Below are positions 8,319 to 16,566 of a stretch of 64,000 nucleotides of DNA, piece by piece (the first letter of the stretch is position 1; every line of letters begins with the position of its first letter). Origin of the DNA: Algibacter lectus. GTDB taxonomy: Bacteria; Bacteroidota; Bacteroidia; Flavobacteriales; Flavobacteriaceae. Location of the stretch: assembly GCF_900112395.1 (NCBI RefSeq), contig NZ_FOLN01000004.1, forward strand, positions 1 through 64,000, in the 5' to 3' direction. A program made the translations under genes and the position numbers. Below the pieces are notes generated by a model. It ran no database searches and was not told the DNA's origin. It saw only the letters and a list, made by a program, of their open reading frames with translations.

Positions 8319-9083
8319 TTAGATACCTAAAGCTTGTCCTCCACCAATTTGGATAGTTTCAGCTGTAATGAAAGAAGCATCTTTACTAGCTAAGAAAGAA
8401 ACAACACCAGCAACTTCTTCTGGCTCACCTAATCTACCTAATAAAACACTGTTTGCCCAAGAAGCAAAAACTTCTGGTTTAGTAGCTTTAATTTGTGCAT
8501 GGAAAGGCGTATCGATAGTACCAGGAGATACTGCATTTACTCTAATTCCATATTCAGCTAAATCTTTAGCTAAAGCTCTAGTGATAGATTGTACTCCACC
8601 TTTAGATACTGAATAGATTCCAGCTCCAGGTCCTGCACCATTCCATGCTGCATTAGAAGTATAGTTAATTATGCTAGGGTTTTCACTTTTCTTAAGGAAA
8701 GGAATTGCTGCTCTTGATGCAAAGAATACTGAATCTAGGTTTAAAGCCATAACAAATCTGTATTGTTCAGTTGTCATTTCTTCAAATCTAGCTCTAACAC
8801 CAATACCACCCGTGTTGTTTACAAGAACATCAATTTTCCCGTATTTTTCACCAATTTTAGTAATGTTTTCAGTTACTGCTTCGTCTTTTGTCATATCAAA
8901 TCCGAAATATTCAGCAGTAATTCCCTCAGCAGTAAGTTCTTCTATACGTTTTGCACCTACTTCATCTTCAATACCGTTTAATACTACAGTATATCCGTCT
9001 TTCCCTAACCTTTTTGCTACTTCGAAACCAATACCACCTGTAGCTCCTGTTATTACTGCTACTTTTACTTTTGAATTACTCAT
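8319..9083 (-). CDS. SDR-family reductase, probable DEH (alginate monomer) reductase
   Basis: A 254-residue classical short-chain dehydrogenase/reductase. The cofactor motif TGATGGIG lies at residues 12-19, NNTGG (usually NNAG) at 89-93, and the catalytic residues are Ser143, Tyr157 and Lys161 (GIYSVSKGG). In alginate loci an SDR of this kind reduces 4-deoxy-L-erythro-5-hexoseulose uronate (DEH) to 2-keto-3-deoxygluconate with NAD(P)H. That assignment comes from context: it lies 37 bp after the hexuronate-type MFS gene and the locus also has KdgF, KdgK and KDPG aldolase. From sequence alone it could be called a glucose or 3-oxoacyl reductase. No acidic NADH-determining residue could be assigned with certainty. 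Confidence 0.85.
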   Translation of the reverse strand: MSNSKVKVAVITGATGGIGFEVAKRLGKDGYTVVLNGIEDEVGAKRIEELTAEGITAEYFGFDMTKDEAVTENITKIGEKYGKIDVLVNNTGGIGVRARFEEMTTEQYRFVMALNLDSVFFASRAAIPFLKKSENPSIINYTSNAAWNGAGPGAGIYSVSKGGVQSITRALAKDLAEYGIRVNAVSPGTIDTPFHAQIKATKPEVFASWANSVLLGRLGEPEEVAGVVSFLASKDASFITAETIQIGGGQALGI

Positions 9084-9120
9084 ATCGTTTAATTTTAATA
9101 TTTAATATACTTGTTTGATG

Positions 9121-10407
9121 TTAATTTATTTTTTCTACTTGTTCTATCTTTCTTATTAAGATAAATATGGACAATACTGCCATTGGAGCTAAAACCGCAA
9201 TTACAACGAAGGCTGGTGTATATGAAACCTCGGCTATCAATGGAATTAAAGTATTCATGATAATTACTGAAAATGCGGCTACCGTACCTGCTAAACCAGC
9301 TAATGTACCAACCGATGGTCCTCTTAATAAATCACTAGATATTGTTTGGATATTCCCGATTGCAAATTGGAATCCGAAAAGCACAACACTAACGATATAA
9401 ATAAAAGTCATTGGGTTTTTCTCGGTTACTAAGAAAATAATACCTAATAAGCCTAAGAAAATTAATGAACATCCAATTGTAATTGTAATTTTTCTAGCGG
9501 CATCAACGGTTTTAGTTTCCATTAATTTACCAGAGTACCAACCACCAATTAGACTACCTGCCATTCCACCTAAGTAAGAAATCCATATTGTTGATCCAAT
9601 TTCAGCAATACTAAATCCAAATTTAGAGTGTAAGTATAAAGGCATCCAGCCGACAAACAACCACCAAATTGGTTCTATAAAAAATCGAGATGCTAGTACA
9701 CCCCAAGATTCTTTGTAACTTAATATTTGAAGAACACTTAATCCTTTTTCTTTCTCTTTTTTCACTTCTACAGAAGCAATAGCTTCTGTTCTACTATTCA
9801 TAATCAAGTTTCTCTCTTCATCTGTAATCCAAGGATGCGTTTCTGGAGTTGTTTTATTAATAAACAACCATGGAATTACCCATAATAAACCAATTGCACC
9901 AATGATGATAAATGTTGTTCTCCAACCAAAATGACCATATAAATAAGCAATTAACACTGGAGCAATAACACTCCCTAAAGAGGCTCCTGCATTAAAAATA
10001 CCCTGCGCAATAGCGCGCTGTTTCACAGGAAACCACTCCCCATTACTCTTTACGGCTCCTGGCCAGTTACCTGCTTCACCTAAGCCTAAAAGAGCTCTAA
10101 ACAATGTTAAAGACACTAAACCTCTTGCAAATGCATGAAATATAGAAGCTACAGACCATACTACTATAGATACTGTAAACCCCATTCGTGTACCAATGAT
10201 ATCATATAACTTACCCGATAAAAACTTACCTAAAGCATAAGTTATCATGAACACATTAAGCATAATAGCATAATCTGATTCGTCCATGCCCAAATCCTTT
10301 CCCATTTCTGGCCACATTACACCAAAAGCGGTTCTATCAATATAATTAATAACTGTAGCAAGACAGATTAATGATATTATCCACCAACGTAAACCTTTTA
10401 CTTTCAT
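9121..10407 (-). CDS. MFS transporter, hexuronate/DEH permease (ACS family)
   Basis: A 428-residue inner-membrane carrier of the major facilitator superfamily with about twelve hydrophobic segments. The N-terminus LATVINYIDRTAFGVMWPEM is typical of the anion:cation symporter (ExuT-like) branch, and GKFLSGKLYDIIGTRMGFT is the conserved loop between helices 2 and 3. RALLGLGEAGNWPGAVKSNGEW is another ACS hallmark. It probably brings unsaturated uronate monomer (DEH) or its linear form into the cytoplasm. It lies between the GntR gene (74 bp upstream) and the SDR reductase, so import, reduction and regulation appear to share one transcript. Confidence 0.88.
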   Translation of the reverse strand: MKVKGLRWWIISLICLATVINYIDRTAFGVMWPEMGKDLGMDESDYAIMLNVFMITYALGKFLSGKLYDIIGTRMGFTVSIVVWSVASIFHAFARGLVSLTLFRALLGLGEAGNWPGAVKSNGEWFPVKQRAIAQGIFNAGASLGSVIAPVLIAYLYGHFGWRTTFIIIGAIGLLWVIPWLFINKTTPETHPWITDEERNLIMNSRTEAIASVEVKKEKEKGLSVLQILSYKESWGVLASRFFIEPIWWLFVGWMPLYLHSKFGFSIAEIGSTIWISYLGGMAGSLIGGWYSGKLMETKTVDAARKITITIGCSLIFLGLLGIIFLVTEKNPMTFIYIVSVVLFGFQFAIGNIQTISSDLLRGPSVGTLAGLAGTVAAFSVIIMNTLIPLIAEVSYTPAFVVIAVLAPMAVLSIFILIRKIEQVEKIN

Positions 10408-10481
10408 AAGTTTATTATAATTAAGTTTAATTTAAATATTCGCTTATCCACGAACACGTTATTTTTCAAATGAGATTCAAT

Positions 10482-11186
10482 TTATTCAACCTTATAACAA
10501 TATTGATATAGAATTTTAAAATGATCTTTCATTTTTTGCTTGGCTAATACAGGATCTTGCTTTTTTATGGCATCGTAAATATCATTATGCTCTTGAATTC
10601 CAACAACTGCCTGATCGATATTACAAACATGATATTTACCGAAATCGATAATTATTTGCGGCGTAATAGTTAACATAAACATGTTTATGGTACTATTTCC
10701 GCTTGCCTTTGCGATTGCTAAATGAAAAAGTAAATCTTCTTGCACAGCATCTTCACCAGACAAGGCTTTTTCTTTATAAGCATCTAAAGCCTCCTTTATA
10801 TTTTCTAAATCTTCTTCTGTTCTTCTTAAAGACGCTAGCCTTACTGTTTTTAACTCCAACAAAATTCTTGTTTCTACTAACGATTTAAAATCTGAAGATT
10901 CTAATCTTAAAATATCATCAATCATTCCATTCATTGCAATTACACCAATGTTTGCCACAAAAGTTCCGCTTTGAGGAATAGATTTTAATAAGCCATAGAA
11001 TTCTAATTTCTGAATAGCATCACGAACATTAGAGCGTGTTACTTCAAACTTTTCAGATAAGGTTCGCTCTGCAGGTAATTTATCTCCAGGCTCCAAATTT
11101 TTATAATTGATAAGATCTCGAATTTTACCAATTATATCGTTTTGCACTCTCTGACTCTCGCTTATTGTAACTACTTCTAACTTCAT
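10482..11186 (-). CDS. GntR-family (FadR subfamily) regulator of alginate/uronate genes
   Basis: A 234-residue regulator. The winged helix-turn-helix is at about residues 10-80 (LEPGDKLPAERTLSEKFEVT, NVRDAIQKLEFYGLLKS, SGTFV). An FCD effector domain spans about 95-225, with histidines in DLLFHLAIAKASGNS, VGIQEHNDIYDAI and MKDHFKILYQ that fit a metal-bound carboxylate pocket. FadR-type relatives UxuR and ExuR of Enterobacteria control hexuronate genes through sites resembling TTGGTATACCAA. Sites of the form TTGGTnnACCAA occur in arrays at four promoters of this locus, so this protein is their most likely reader. It heads the operon with the MFS and SDR genes. Confidence 0.9.
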   Translation of the reverse strand: MKLEVVTISESQRVQNDIIGKIRDLINYKNLEPGDKLPAERTLSEKFEVTRSNVRDAIQKLEFYGLLKSIPQSGTFVANIGVIAMNGMIDDILRLESSDFKSLVETRILLELKTVRLASLRRTEEDLENIKEALDAYKEKALSGEDAVQEDLLFHLAIAKASGNSTINMFMLTITPQIIIDFGKYHVCNIDQAVVGIQEHNDIYDAIKKQDPVLAKQKMKDHFKILYQYCYKVE

Positions 11187-11212
11187 ATGTTTTTCAATTT
11201 AATGACTACCAA

Positions 11213-11241
11213 CTGGTTAACACTTGTTTATAATTAACCAA
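11213..11241. promoter_or_regulatory. Degenerate GntR-type sites upstream of the GntR gene
   Basis: CTGGTTAACACT (11213-11224) and ATAATTAACCAA (11230-11241) each keep one intact half of the TTGGTnnACCAA pattern. Their spacing is 17 rather than 13 bp and no clear -7 box adjoins. They may be weak autoregulatory sites or relics. Confidence 0.3.
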
Positions 11242-11342
11242 ATAAAGGTGCTAAACTTAAACAAAACAGTTAAGTTATTAATCCTGTTTTATCTAGTATC
11301 TTTTTTCTAATCTCATCAAAATAGATTCCTTCTTCTTATTTT

Positions 11343-12263
11343 TTAATGAGTTACTTCTAACTCGTAATATTTAATTTTAGAATAAGAGCCCTCATCTCTT
11401 GATTGAAAATAATTTCCGGCCTTAAAATAGTTTTCGAAAACACCCCATTTTCTCATATGAATACCTTCGTAAACCTTATACTCATTATTGTTTAGCACAA
11501 TAACCATTTTACCTTCGGATACTTTAACCTCTAAAGTGAACTTTCTAAAACCGACTTCTTGTTCAAAATTGAATCCATCATCATCATCCCAAGCGTCTTC
11601 ATGCAATAAAGCTTCACCAGTTGCACTTAAATCTTTAAGTACTTTAGTTTTTACTCTAATTTTACCTTTATCCCAATATATTTTCAAAATTGGAGGTGCA
11701 TTATTATCTTTTTGGCCAATTAAATCTCTTTGTTCATTTGTTAAACGTCCATGGATTTGCATGATAATAGTTCTATGATATTTCCCTTCTGAATCTTTGG
11801 TGGTTTCTCCCATGGCAAGTTTCCCTTTCATGTTAGCTCCGTCTGCAAAGGTCCAGTTTGTGTTATTATCACCAGGAACCATTTGCTCTCTTAATTCAGA
11901 CCTTGTGTACTTTGTATTTGCCGTTGTGGCATTACTAGGAAAAGAATAAAACACTAATGCTCCACTGGTAGAATCGTTGTACATATAAGGTATTAATCTC
12001 TCATCTGTAGCGTAATTCAAAATTTCAGGTGGCTCAATATTCATTGCTCTTCCTTTTTTATTTAGCTCTGGGGTAGTAACACTCCAATGACTTAAATCAA
12101 TATTTGGAAGCTTTATCTTTTTCTTTTTTTTCTTCTTCTTCTTTTTATTTTCAACTTTAATATCCGAATCTGAAACGTTGCTTTTCTGTGCATGACAAGC
12201 AACGTTTCCAGATAGAATTATTGATAATAATAGTACTAATAGTTCTTTTCGGATGTTTTTCAT
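11343..12263 (-). CDS. Alginate lyase, polysaccharide lyase family 7
   Basis: A 306-residue endo-alginate lyase. The three PL7 strand motifs are all present: RSELRE (121-126), QIH (169-171) and YFKAGNYFQ (279-287). They carry the catalytic arginine, glutamine, histidine and tyrosine of the jelly-roll groove. QIH rather than QVH is usually linked with activity on guluronate-containing blocks. The signal region ends GNVACHAQ: it may be lipidated at Cys23, although Asn at -3 is unusual, or cleaved by signal peptidase I. Ten consecutive lysines (40-49) form a strongly basic linker before the catalytic domain. It is the last gene of the susC1 operon, 20 bp after a PKD lipoprotein. Confidence 0.93.
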   Translation of the reverse strand: MKNIRKELLVLLLSIILSGNVACHAQKSNVSDSDIKVENKKKKKKKKKKIKLPNIDLSHWSVTTPELNKKGRAMNIEPPEILNYATDERLIPYMYNDSTSGALVFYSFPSNATTANTKYTRSELREQMVPGDNNTNWTFADGANMKGKLAMGETTKDSEGKYHRTIIMQIHGRLTNEQRDLIGQKDNNAPPILKIYWDKGKIRVKTKVLKDLSATGEALLHEDAWDDDDGFNFEQEVGFRKFTLEVKVSEGKMVIVLNNNEYKVYEGIHMRKWGVFENYFKAGNYFQSRDEGSYSKIKYYELEVTH

Positions 12264-12283
12264 TTTATACTGAATTATTAATA

Positions 12284-13753
12284 TTAAAACCCTGGAGTAA
12301 TAATATCTACGTTATCGATAAAGACTTCTGAATTACCATCAACAGCCGTTAAAGATCTAACATAAATAATAACTTTATCAGATGACGCCTCGAACGTTAA
12401 TGTATTCGTTGTAAACGTACTTCCACTTGTAGCCTTACTAGAATTGAAATCATTAGTAATTTCTAAATACGCGTCTGCATTATCCTCAATACCTACTTCC
12501 GTAGTAATTTCAGTATTCAAAATAAATACTTCTGTAACTAACCCTTCTACTTCTGCACGGGTATCAATTGTAAATGTATACTCTACACCTGGCTCAACAG
12601 CTACTTGTTGATACAAACGACGGCAAGTACTATTAAGCTTTCCTCCTCTTGTTTCACCACCATTTCCGTAATTACCATTACTTGAAGATGAAGGTTGTTC
12701 ATCAGTACAATATTCAGTATCAATATAACTATTTAGTGCCGAATTATTCCAAAGCGCTTTATAAGGACTATCTATTTTTACGCCATCATTATTTTCTACA
12801 GTAGAATTTGGTGTCATGTCCCATGCATCAGCATTGTCACCGGTATTTTTAGTAAACTCATCAAAAGATCCATTTAAAACAATAGCTTTAAATGTTGGTT
12901 CTACACCCCCTGCAGGAACAGCTTTTACAATACTTTTAGACACACCTGCATCATTTGTAGTGGTTAGAGTAACTTCATAACTTCCACTCTCAGCATAGGT
13001 ATGTACCGGACTTTGTTCTGTAGATGTATTGCCGTCTCCAAAATCCCATAAATAAGAAACAGCCAAAATAGATTCATCCGTAAACGTTGCTGTTAAAGAT
13101 TTTGTAGAAAAGCTAAAATCCGGAACTGTTGATAAAACTAAGCCTTCTATATTTTTAGAAACGGAAACACTTGCACCTAAAAAATTAGTTACTGTAAGAG
13201 TTGCTACAAATGTCTCTGCCGTTTTATAAGCATATACAGGGTTAAAATCGGCATCCTCTTCAGTATCTTCAATATTCCAACCTAAAGTTTCCCCATCACC
13301 AAAACTCCAAACCAAATCACTAGCTCCCGAACTTAAGTTCTCGAAAGTAACTTCCGAATCTATAATGGTAAAATCAAAATCAACAAAAACAGGTGACACC
13401 AATGATGTAGCTTCTGCCACCAAACCATCTGCACTTTTTGTTGTTAAGCTTACAGAATATAAGCCTCCTTCGGCATATGTATAATCTGGATTTGCTTCAG
13501 TTGATGTATTACCATCGCCAAAATCCCATAAATAAGAAGTTGCATCTGTGGAATAGCTTCTAAATACTATTGATAAATTATCATCAGGGTTTGTACTATT
13601 CGTAAATAAAGTATTTGGTTGTATGTTATTTACATTTCCTGTTGGAGCTACGAACTCATCATAACCACTATCGTAACATGATACAAGCCCTAAGAACATA
13701 GAAGATAATACAAAAACACTCCTATTGAATTTTTTAAATATTTTATAATTCAT
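12284..13753 (-). CDS. Lipoprotein with three PKD domains and a C-terminal binding-module-like domain
   Basis: A 489-residue surface-type lipoprotein; the lipobox LGLVSC ends at Cys26. Three PKD beta-sandwiches are seen at about 58-122 (YLWDFGDGNTSTE), 125-203 (LVWSFGDGETLGW) and 210-280 (YLWDFGDGNTSTE again). The identical cores of the first and third suggest a recent internal duplication. The C-terminal 200 residues (starting NGSFDEF, with LYQQVAVEPGVEYTFTIDTR and VFIDNVDI) look like a carbohydrate-binding jelly roll. There are no catalytic motifs. Its place between susD1 and PL7 matches the SusE/SusF position, so binding alginate at the cell surface is inferred. Confidence 0.8.
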   Translation of the reverse strand: MNYKIFKKFNRSVFVLSSMFLGLVSCYDSGYDEFVAPTGNVNNIQPNTLFTNSTNPDDNLSIVFRSYSTDATSYLWDFGDGNTSTEANPDYTYAEGGLYSVSLTTKSADGLVAEATSLVSPVFVDFDFTIIDSEVTFENLSSGASDLVWSFGDGETLGWNIEDTEEDADFNPVYAYKTAETFVATLTVTNFLGASVSVSKNIEGLVLSTVPDFSFSTKSLTATFTDESILAVSYLWDFGDGNTSTEQSPVHTYAESGSYEVTLTTTNDAGVSKSIVKAVPAGGVEPTFKAIVLNGSFDEFTKNTGDNADAWDMTPNSTVENNDGVKIDSPYKALWNNSALNSYIDTEYCTDEQPSSSSNGNYGNGGETRGGKLNSTCRRLYQQVAVEPGVEYTFTIDTRAEVEGLVTEVFILNTEITTEVGIEDNADAYLEITNDFNSSKATSGSTFTTNTLTFEASSDKVIIYVRSLTAVDGNSEVFIDNVDIITPGF

Positions 13754-13773
13754 AATATTAAATTTTAGAACGT

Positions 13774-14946
13774 TTATTGTTTAACTGTTATATCAAATGC
13801 ATCTAACCTACTTTCAACACCAGAATTTGTAAGTAAAATGATTACTTTTTCATTTTCTCCTGCTTCAAAAGTTATAGCATGCTTTTTGAAAACATCATCT
13901 ACCCTACCAACATTATTATCTGTTCTAGAAGCAATAATGTTTGCGGCTAACTTGGCCTCATCTAGACTTGTTGCATTTGTACTTACTATAGATACAGTAA
14001 CATCTCCGAAAGCATTTTCTTCAAATGCACTGAAATAAGTTAATACATAAGTTGCTCCTGGAGTTACTTCTATTTCCTGATAACCAACTCTGGTACCATC
14101 TGCTGGAAATTTAGATGCTTGTAATCCTTCTGGCAAAATACCTTCGGCTTTTGAATTAATTTGAAATACACTACCCCAAGCACTACTACTTGGTGCTCTC
14201 CAAGAATCTCTGCCATCTCCAGAGCCGTCAAACAAACTATTATCCTCGAAACCAGGCTCTCCAATTTCTGGCTGTGGAATTGTAGGTACAGCTTGGTTTA
14301 CAGTAACCAATTTTTCAGTGTAATTAGATTTACCAAGGTTATCGGTAACCGTTAAGCCAACCGTATACTCTCCTGGTCCAGGAAAAGAAAATATTAATTC
14401 TTGATCTTGTAATGTTGCCGGTGGCAAAGCTGTTATTTGACTTTCCAAGTCTGAGATATTTTGTAATACTTCATCTGAAAGTGCTGCTTCAGCCGCGACT
14501 AATTGAGCTTCAAAATCAACAATCTCTGCTTCTAGTACATCAATCTTAGCTTGATTAGTTTCACATGGTAATTTAAACTCGCGTTTAGCAATCTCTTTTT
14601 CAATAGCTACAACAGATGCTCTTTCAGCCTCTATTTTAAGATTTAAAATAGGCAAGTCTTTATTAATAAAAGTAACGCCATCTGCAGGAGTTATTGACCA
14701 TTCATACATTGTTCCGTTAACAGCTAAATTAGAACCTGCTTGAAAATTAAAATCATAGTTAGCCCATAATTCATTTTTTTCGCAGTCAAATTCAGAAGAT
14801 GTAACATCAGTTAAATTATAAAATGGTGTTGGGCCTGTAATATCTTCCAAATCGCCAACATTAGCTAAGTCATCGCTAACACAAGAAGTTAAAGATACAA
14901 TAGCACCCAAAACTATATACTTTATATTATACAAATATTTATTCAT
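13774..14946 (-). CDS. PKD-type lipoprotein with helical insertion and binding-module-like domain
   Basis: A 390-residue lipoprotein with lipobox VSLTSC (Cys22). A PKD-like fold appears split: its first part is at about 80-99 (YEWSITPADGVTF) and its last strands at 182-217 (QELIFSFPGPGEYTVGLTVT). Between them residues about 100-178 are rich in Ala, Glu, Lys and Leu without Pro until 175, predicting a long helical hairpin or coiled coil (IEAERASVVAIEKEIAKREF, KIDVLEAEIVDFEAQLVAAE). The C-terminal 160 residues resemble the end domain of the neighbouring PKD protein (YQEIEVTPGATYVLTY, DAFDITV). It follows susD1 by 12 bp. Surface alginate binding is likely; the helical arm may dock to SusC/SusD, which is inference. 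Confidence 0.75.
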   Translation of the reverse strand: MNKYLYNIKYIVLGAIVSLTSCVSDDLANVGDLEDITGPTPFYNLTDVTSSEFDCEKNELWANYDFNFQAGSNLAVNGTMYEWSITPADGVTFINKDLPILNLKIEAERASVVAIEKEIAKREFKLPCETNQAKIDVLEAEIVDFEAQLVAAEAALSDEVLQNISDLESQITALPPATLQDQELIFSFPGPGEYTVGLTVTDNLGKSNYTEKLVTVNQAVPTIPQPEIGEPGFEDNSLFDGSGDGRDSWRAPSSSAWGSVFQINSKAEGILPEGLQASKFPADGTRVGYQEIEVTPGATYVLTYFSAFEENAFGDVTVSIVSTNATSLDEAKLAANIIASRTDNNVGRVDDVFKKHAITFEAGENEKVIILLTNSGVESRLDAFDITVKQ

Positions 14947-14958
14947 AATTATCAGGTT

Positions 14959-16560
14959 TTAGTATCCGTTATTTTGTTTATAGAAGTTTGGTAAATTATC
15001 TATTTCTCTTTGTGGAAAAGGAAGATATTTCTTTTCGTTTGTATAAAACAAACTGTTTTGATTAGAGAAATTTGTTAAAACCTCATCTGCCTTACCAAAT
15101 CTAATTAAATCGTATAAACGTTGATTTTCAAAAACAAACTCAACACGTCTCTCTTCCAATAAATCAGCTTTTGTTAAGTTAACCACCTCTTCTAGACCAG
15201 CTCTTAATCTTACTTTATTAAAAGCATCAATAGCTCTAGAATCCGTAGTACTATCATCGTTTCCTAAAATAGCTTCAGCATATAGCAATAAAACATCGGC
15301 ATATCTTAAAACAACCCAGTCATTATCTCCAATCTCACCATTTGTCGGAAACTTAACGTTAAACGTATCTTTTGTGTTATCTATTAATGTTGCGCTATAA
15401 TCTAATGCATTAAGACTAGCATAGAATCTTACCGGTTGTAATTCCGGGTTCATAACCTCTAAGAAATCTAAAGTTGCAATATTTACACCATTTGATGGTC
15501 CTTGCAATGTCATGGCGAAACTATGTGATTCAGAATCTGTTTGTACTTGATCATCTAAAGCGCTATCACTAGTTACATAATTGTCACTACTAACTAAATC
15601 GTAGGCTATTGAAAAAATAACTTCATCATTAATTTCTAGTGCAGAACTGTTTGACCAAGATCCATCAAGAACACCATCTGTATAACCATCTGAAATTGTA
15701 TTTCCTAACACATGCCCATAATCAATTACTAAATTAGCGTAATATTCTGCATCAGTTAAAACATCAGTTGTAGGGTTTAAAGGATCTGCATTAAACTCAA
15801 ATTGCTCAGCGTTATTTCTTTCAGTAAAAATTAAGTCGTAATTATAACTTGTATTGTTTTCAATAACAGAGGCTAATAAAAGCTCTGCCTCTCCATAATT
15901 AGGATTTGGTTGACTTAAATATGCTTTTGCAGCTAAACAAATAGCTGCACCTTTAGAAGGTCGATATCTGTTTTGTACACCACCATCCAAATAAGCTATA
16001 GATGTTTTAAAATCATTAATGATTTTCTCATAAACATCTGCTTCTGGCAATTGAGGATAATCTAAAGCTTCGTCCTTAGTAATATCTAAAACCTTATCAA
16101 TATAAGGTACATTTTGATATGCTCTTACTAAATTAAAGTGGCATAACGCACGCATAAAATAAGCTTCACCCACAGTGTACTGTTGATCTTCTGGCGCTAA
16201 AAAACGATTATCAATAATGGTATTAGCATGTTTAATTGTCGCCATATTATTAGAATAATATGTTGCAACATCACCATTATTAGGATCTACATTATAAGCG
16301 TTAATTGCAGGAAAATTTCCGTTTTCTGAATTTGCTCTAACGTTATCCGATCTTAACTCAATTAACAAAAACTCATTTGCAGGAACTTTTTGATATGCAT
16401 CTAAAACTCCATTGGATAGTAATTGAAACCCGTTATTGGTTTGTAGTAACTCCTCTATTGAAAGTGCTGTAGGATTACTAAGATCAAGTTCTTTCTCGCA
16501 ACTTGTAACTAAAGCTACTACAGAAAAACTTACTAATATTTTTTTATATATATTTTTCAT
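14959..16560 (-). CDS. susD: SusD-like outer-membrane glycan-binding lipoprotein (pair 1)
   Basis: A 533-residue RagB/SusD family lipoprotein. The lipobox ALVTSC ends at residue 21. The N-terminal SusD-like helical TPR part includes AYFMRALCHFNLVRAYQNVP, and the C-terminal RagB/SusD part ends with VRLRAGLEEV, ERRVEFVFENQRLYDLIRFG and LPFPQREIDNLPNFYKQNNGY, the usual SusD tail. It caps the SusC barrel encoded 6 bp upstream and should bind alginate oligosaccharides at the surface. Length is normal. It is the second gene of the five-gene operon susC1-susD1-PKD-PKD-PL7. Confidence 0.93.
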   Translation of the reverse strand: MKNIYKKILVSFSVVALVTSCEKELDLSNPTALSIEELLQTNNGFQLLSNGVLDAYQKVPANEFLLIELRSDNVRANSENGNFPAINAYNVDPNNGDVATYYSNNMATIKHANTIIDNRFLAPEDQQYTVGEAYFMRALCHFNLVRAYQNVPYIDKVLDITKDEALDYPQLPEADVYEKIINDFKTSIAYLDGGVQNRYRPSKGAAICLAAKAYLSQPNPNYGEAELLLASVIENNTSYNYDLIFTERNNAEQFEFNADPLNPTTDVLTDAEYYANLVIDYGHVLGNTISDGYTDGVLDGSWSNSSALEINDEVIFSIAYDLVSSDNYVTSDSALDDQVQTDSESHSFAMTLQGPSNGVNIATLDFLEVMNPELQPVRFYASLNALDYSATLIDNTKDTFNVKFPTNGEIGDNDWVVLRYADVLLLYAEAILGNDDSTTDSRAIDAFNKVRLRAGLEEVVNLTKADLLEERRVEFVFENQRLYDLIRFGKADEVLTNFSNQNSLFYTNEKKYLPFPQREIDNLPNFYKQNNGY

Positions 16561-16566
16561 AACTAA

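Noticed and set aside
8671-9105. A 144-codon plus-strand frame opposite the SDR gene
   Set aside because: Antisense to a conserved enzyme, with no domain features of its own.
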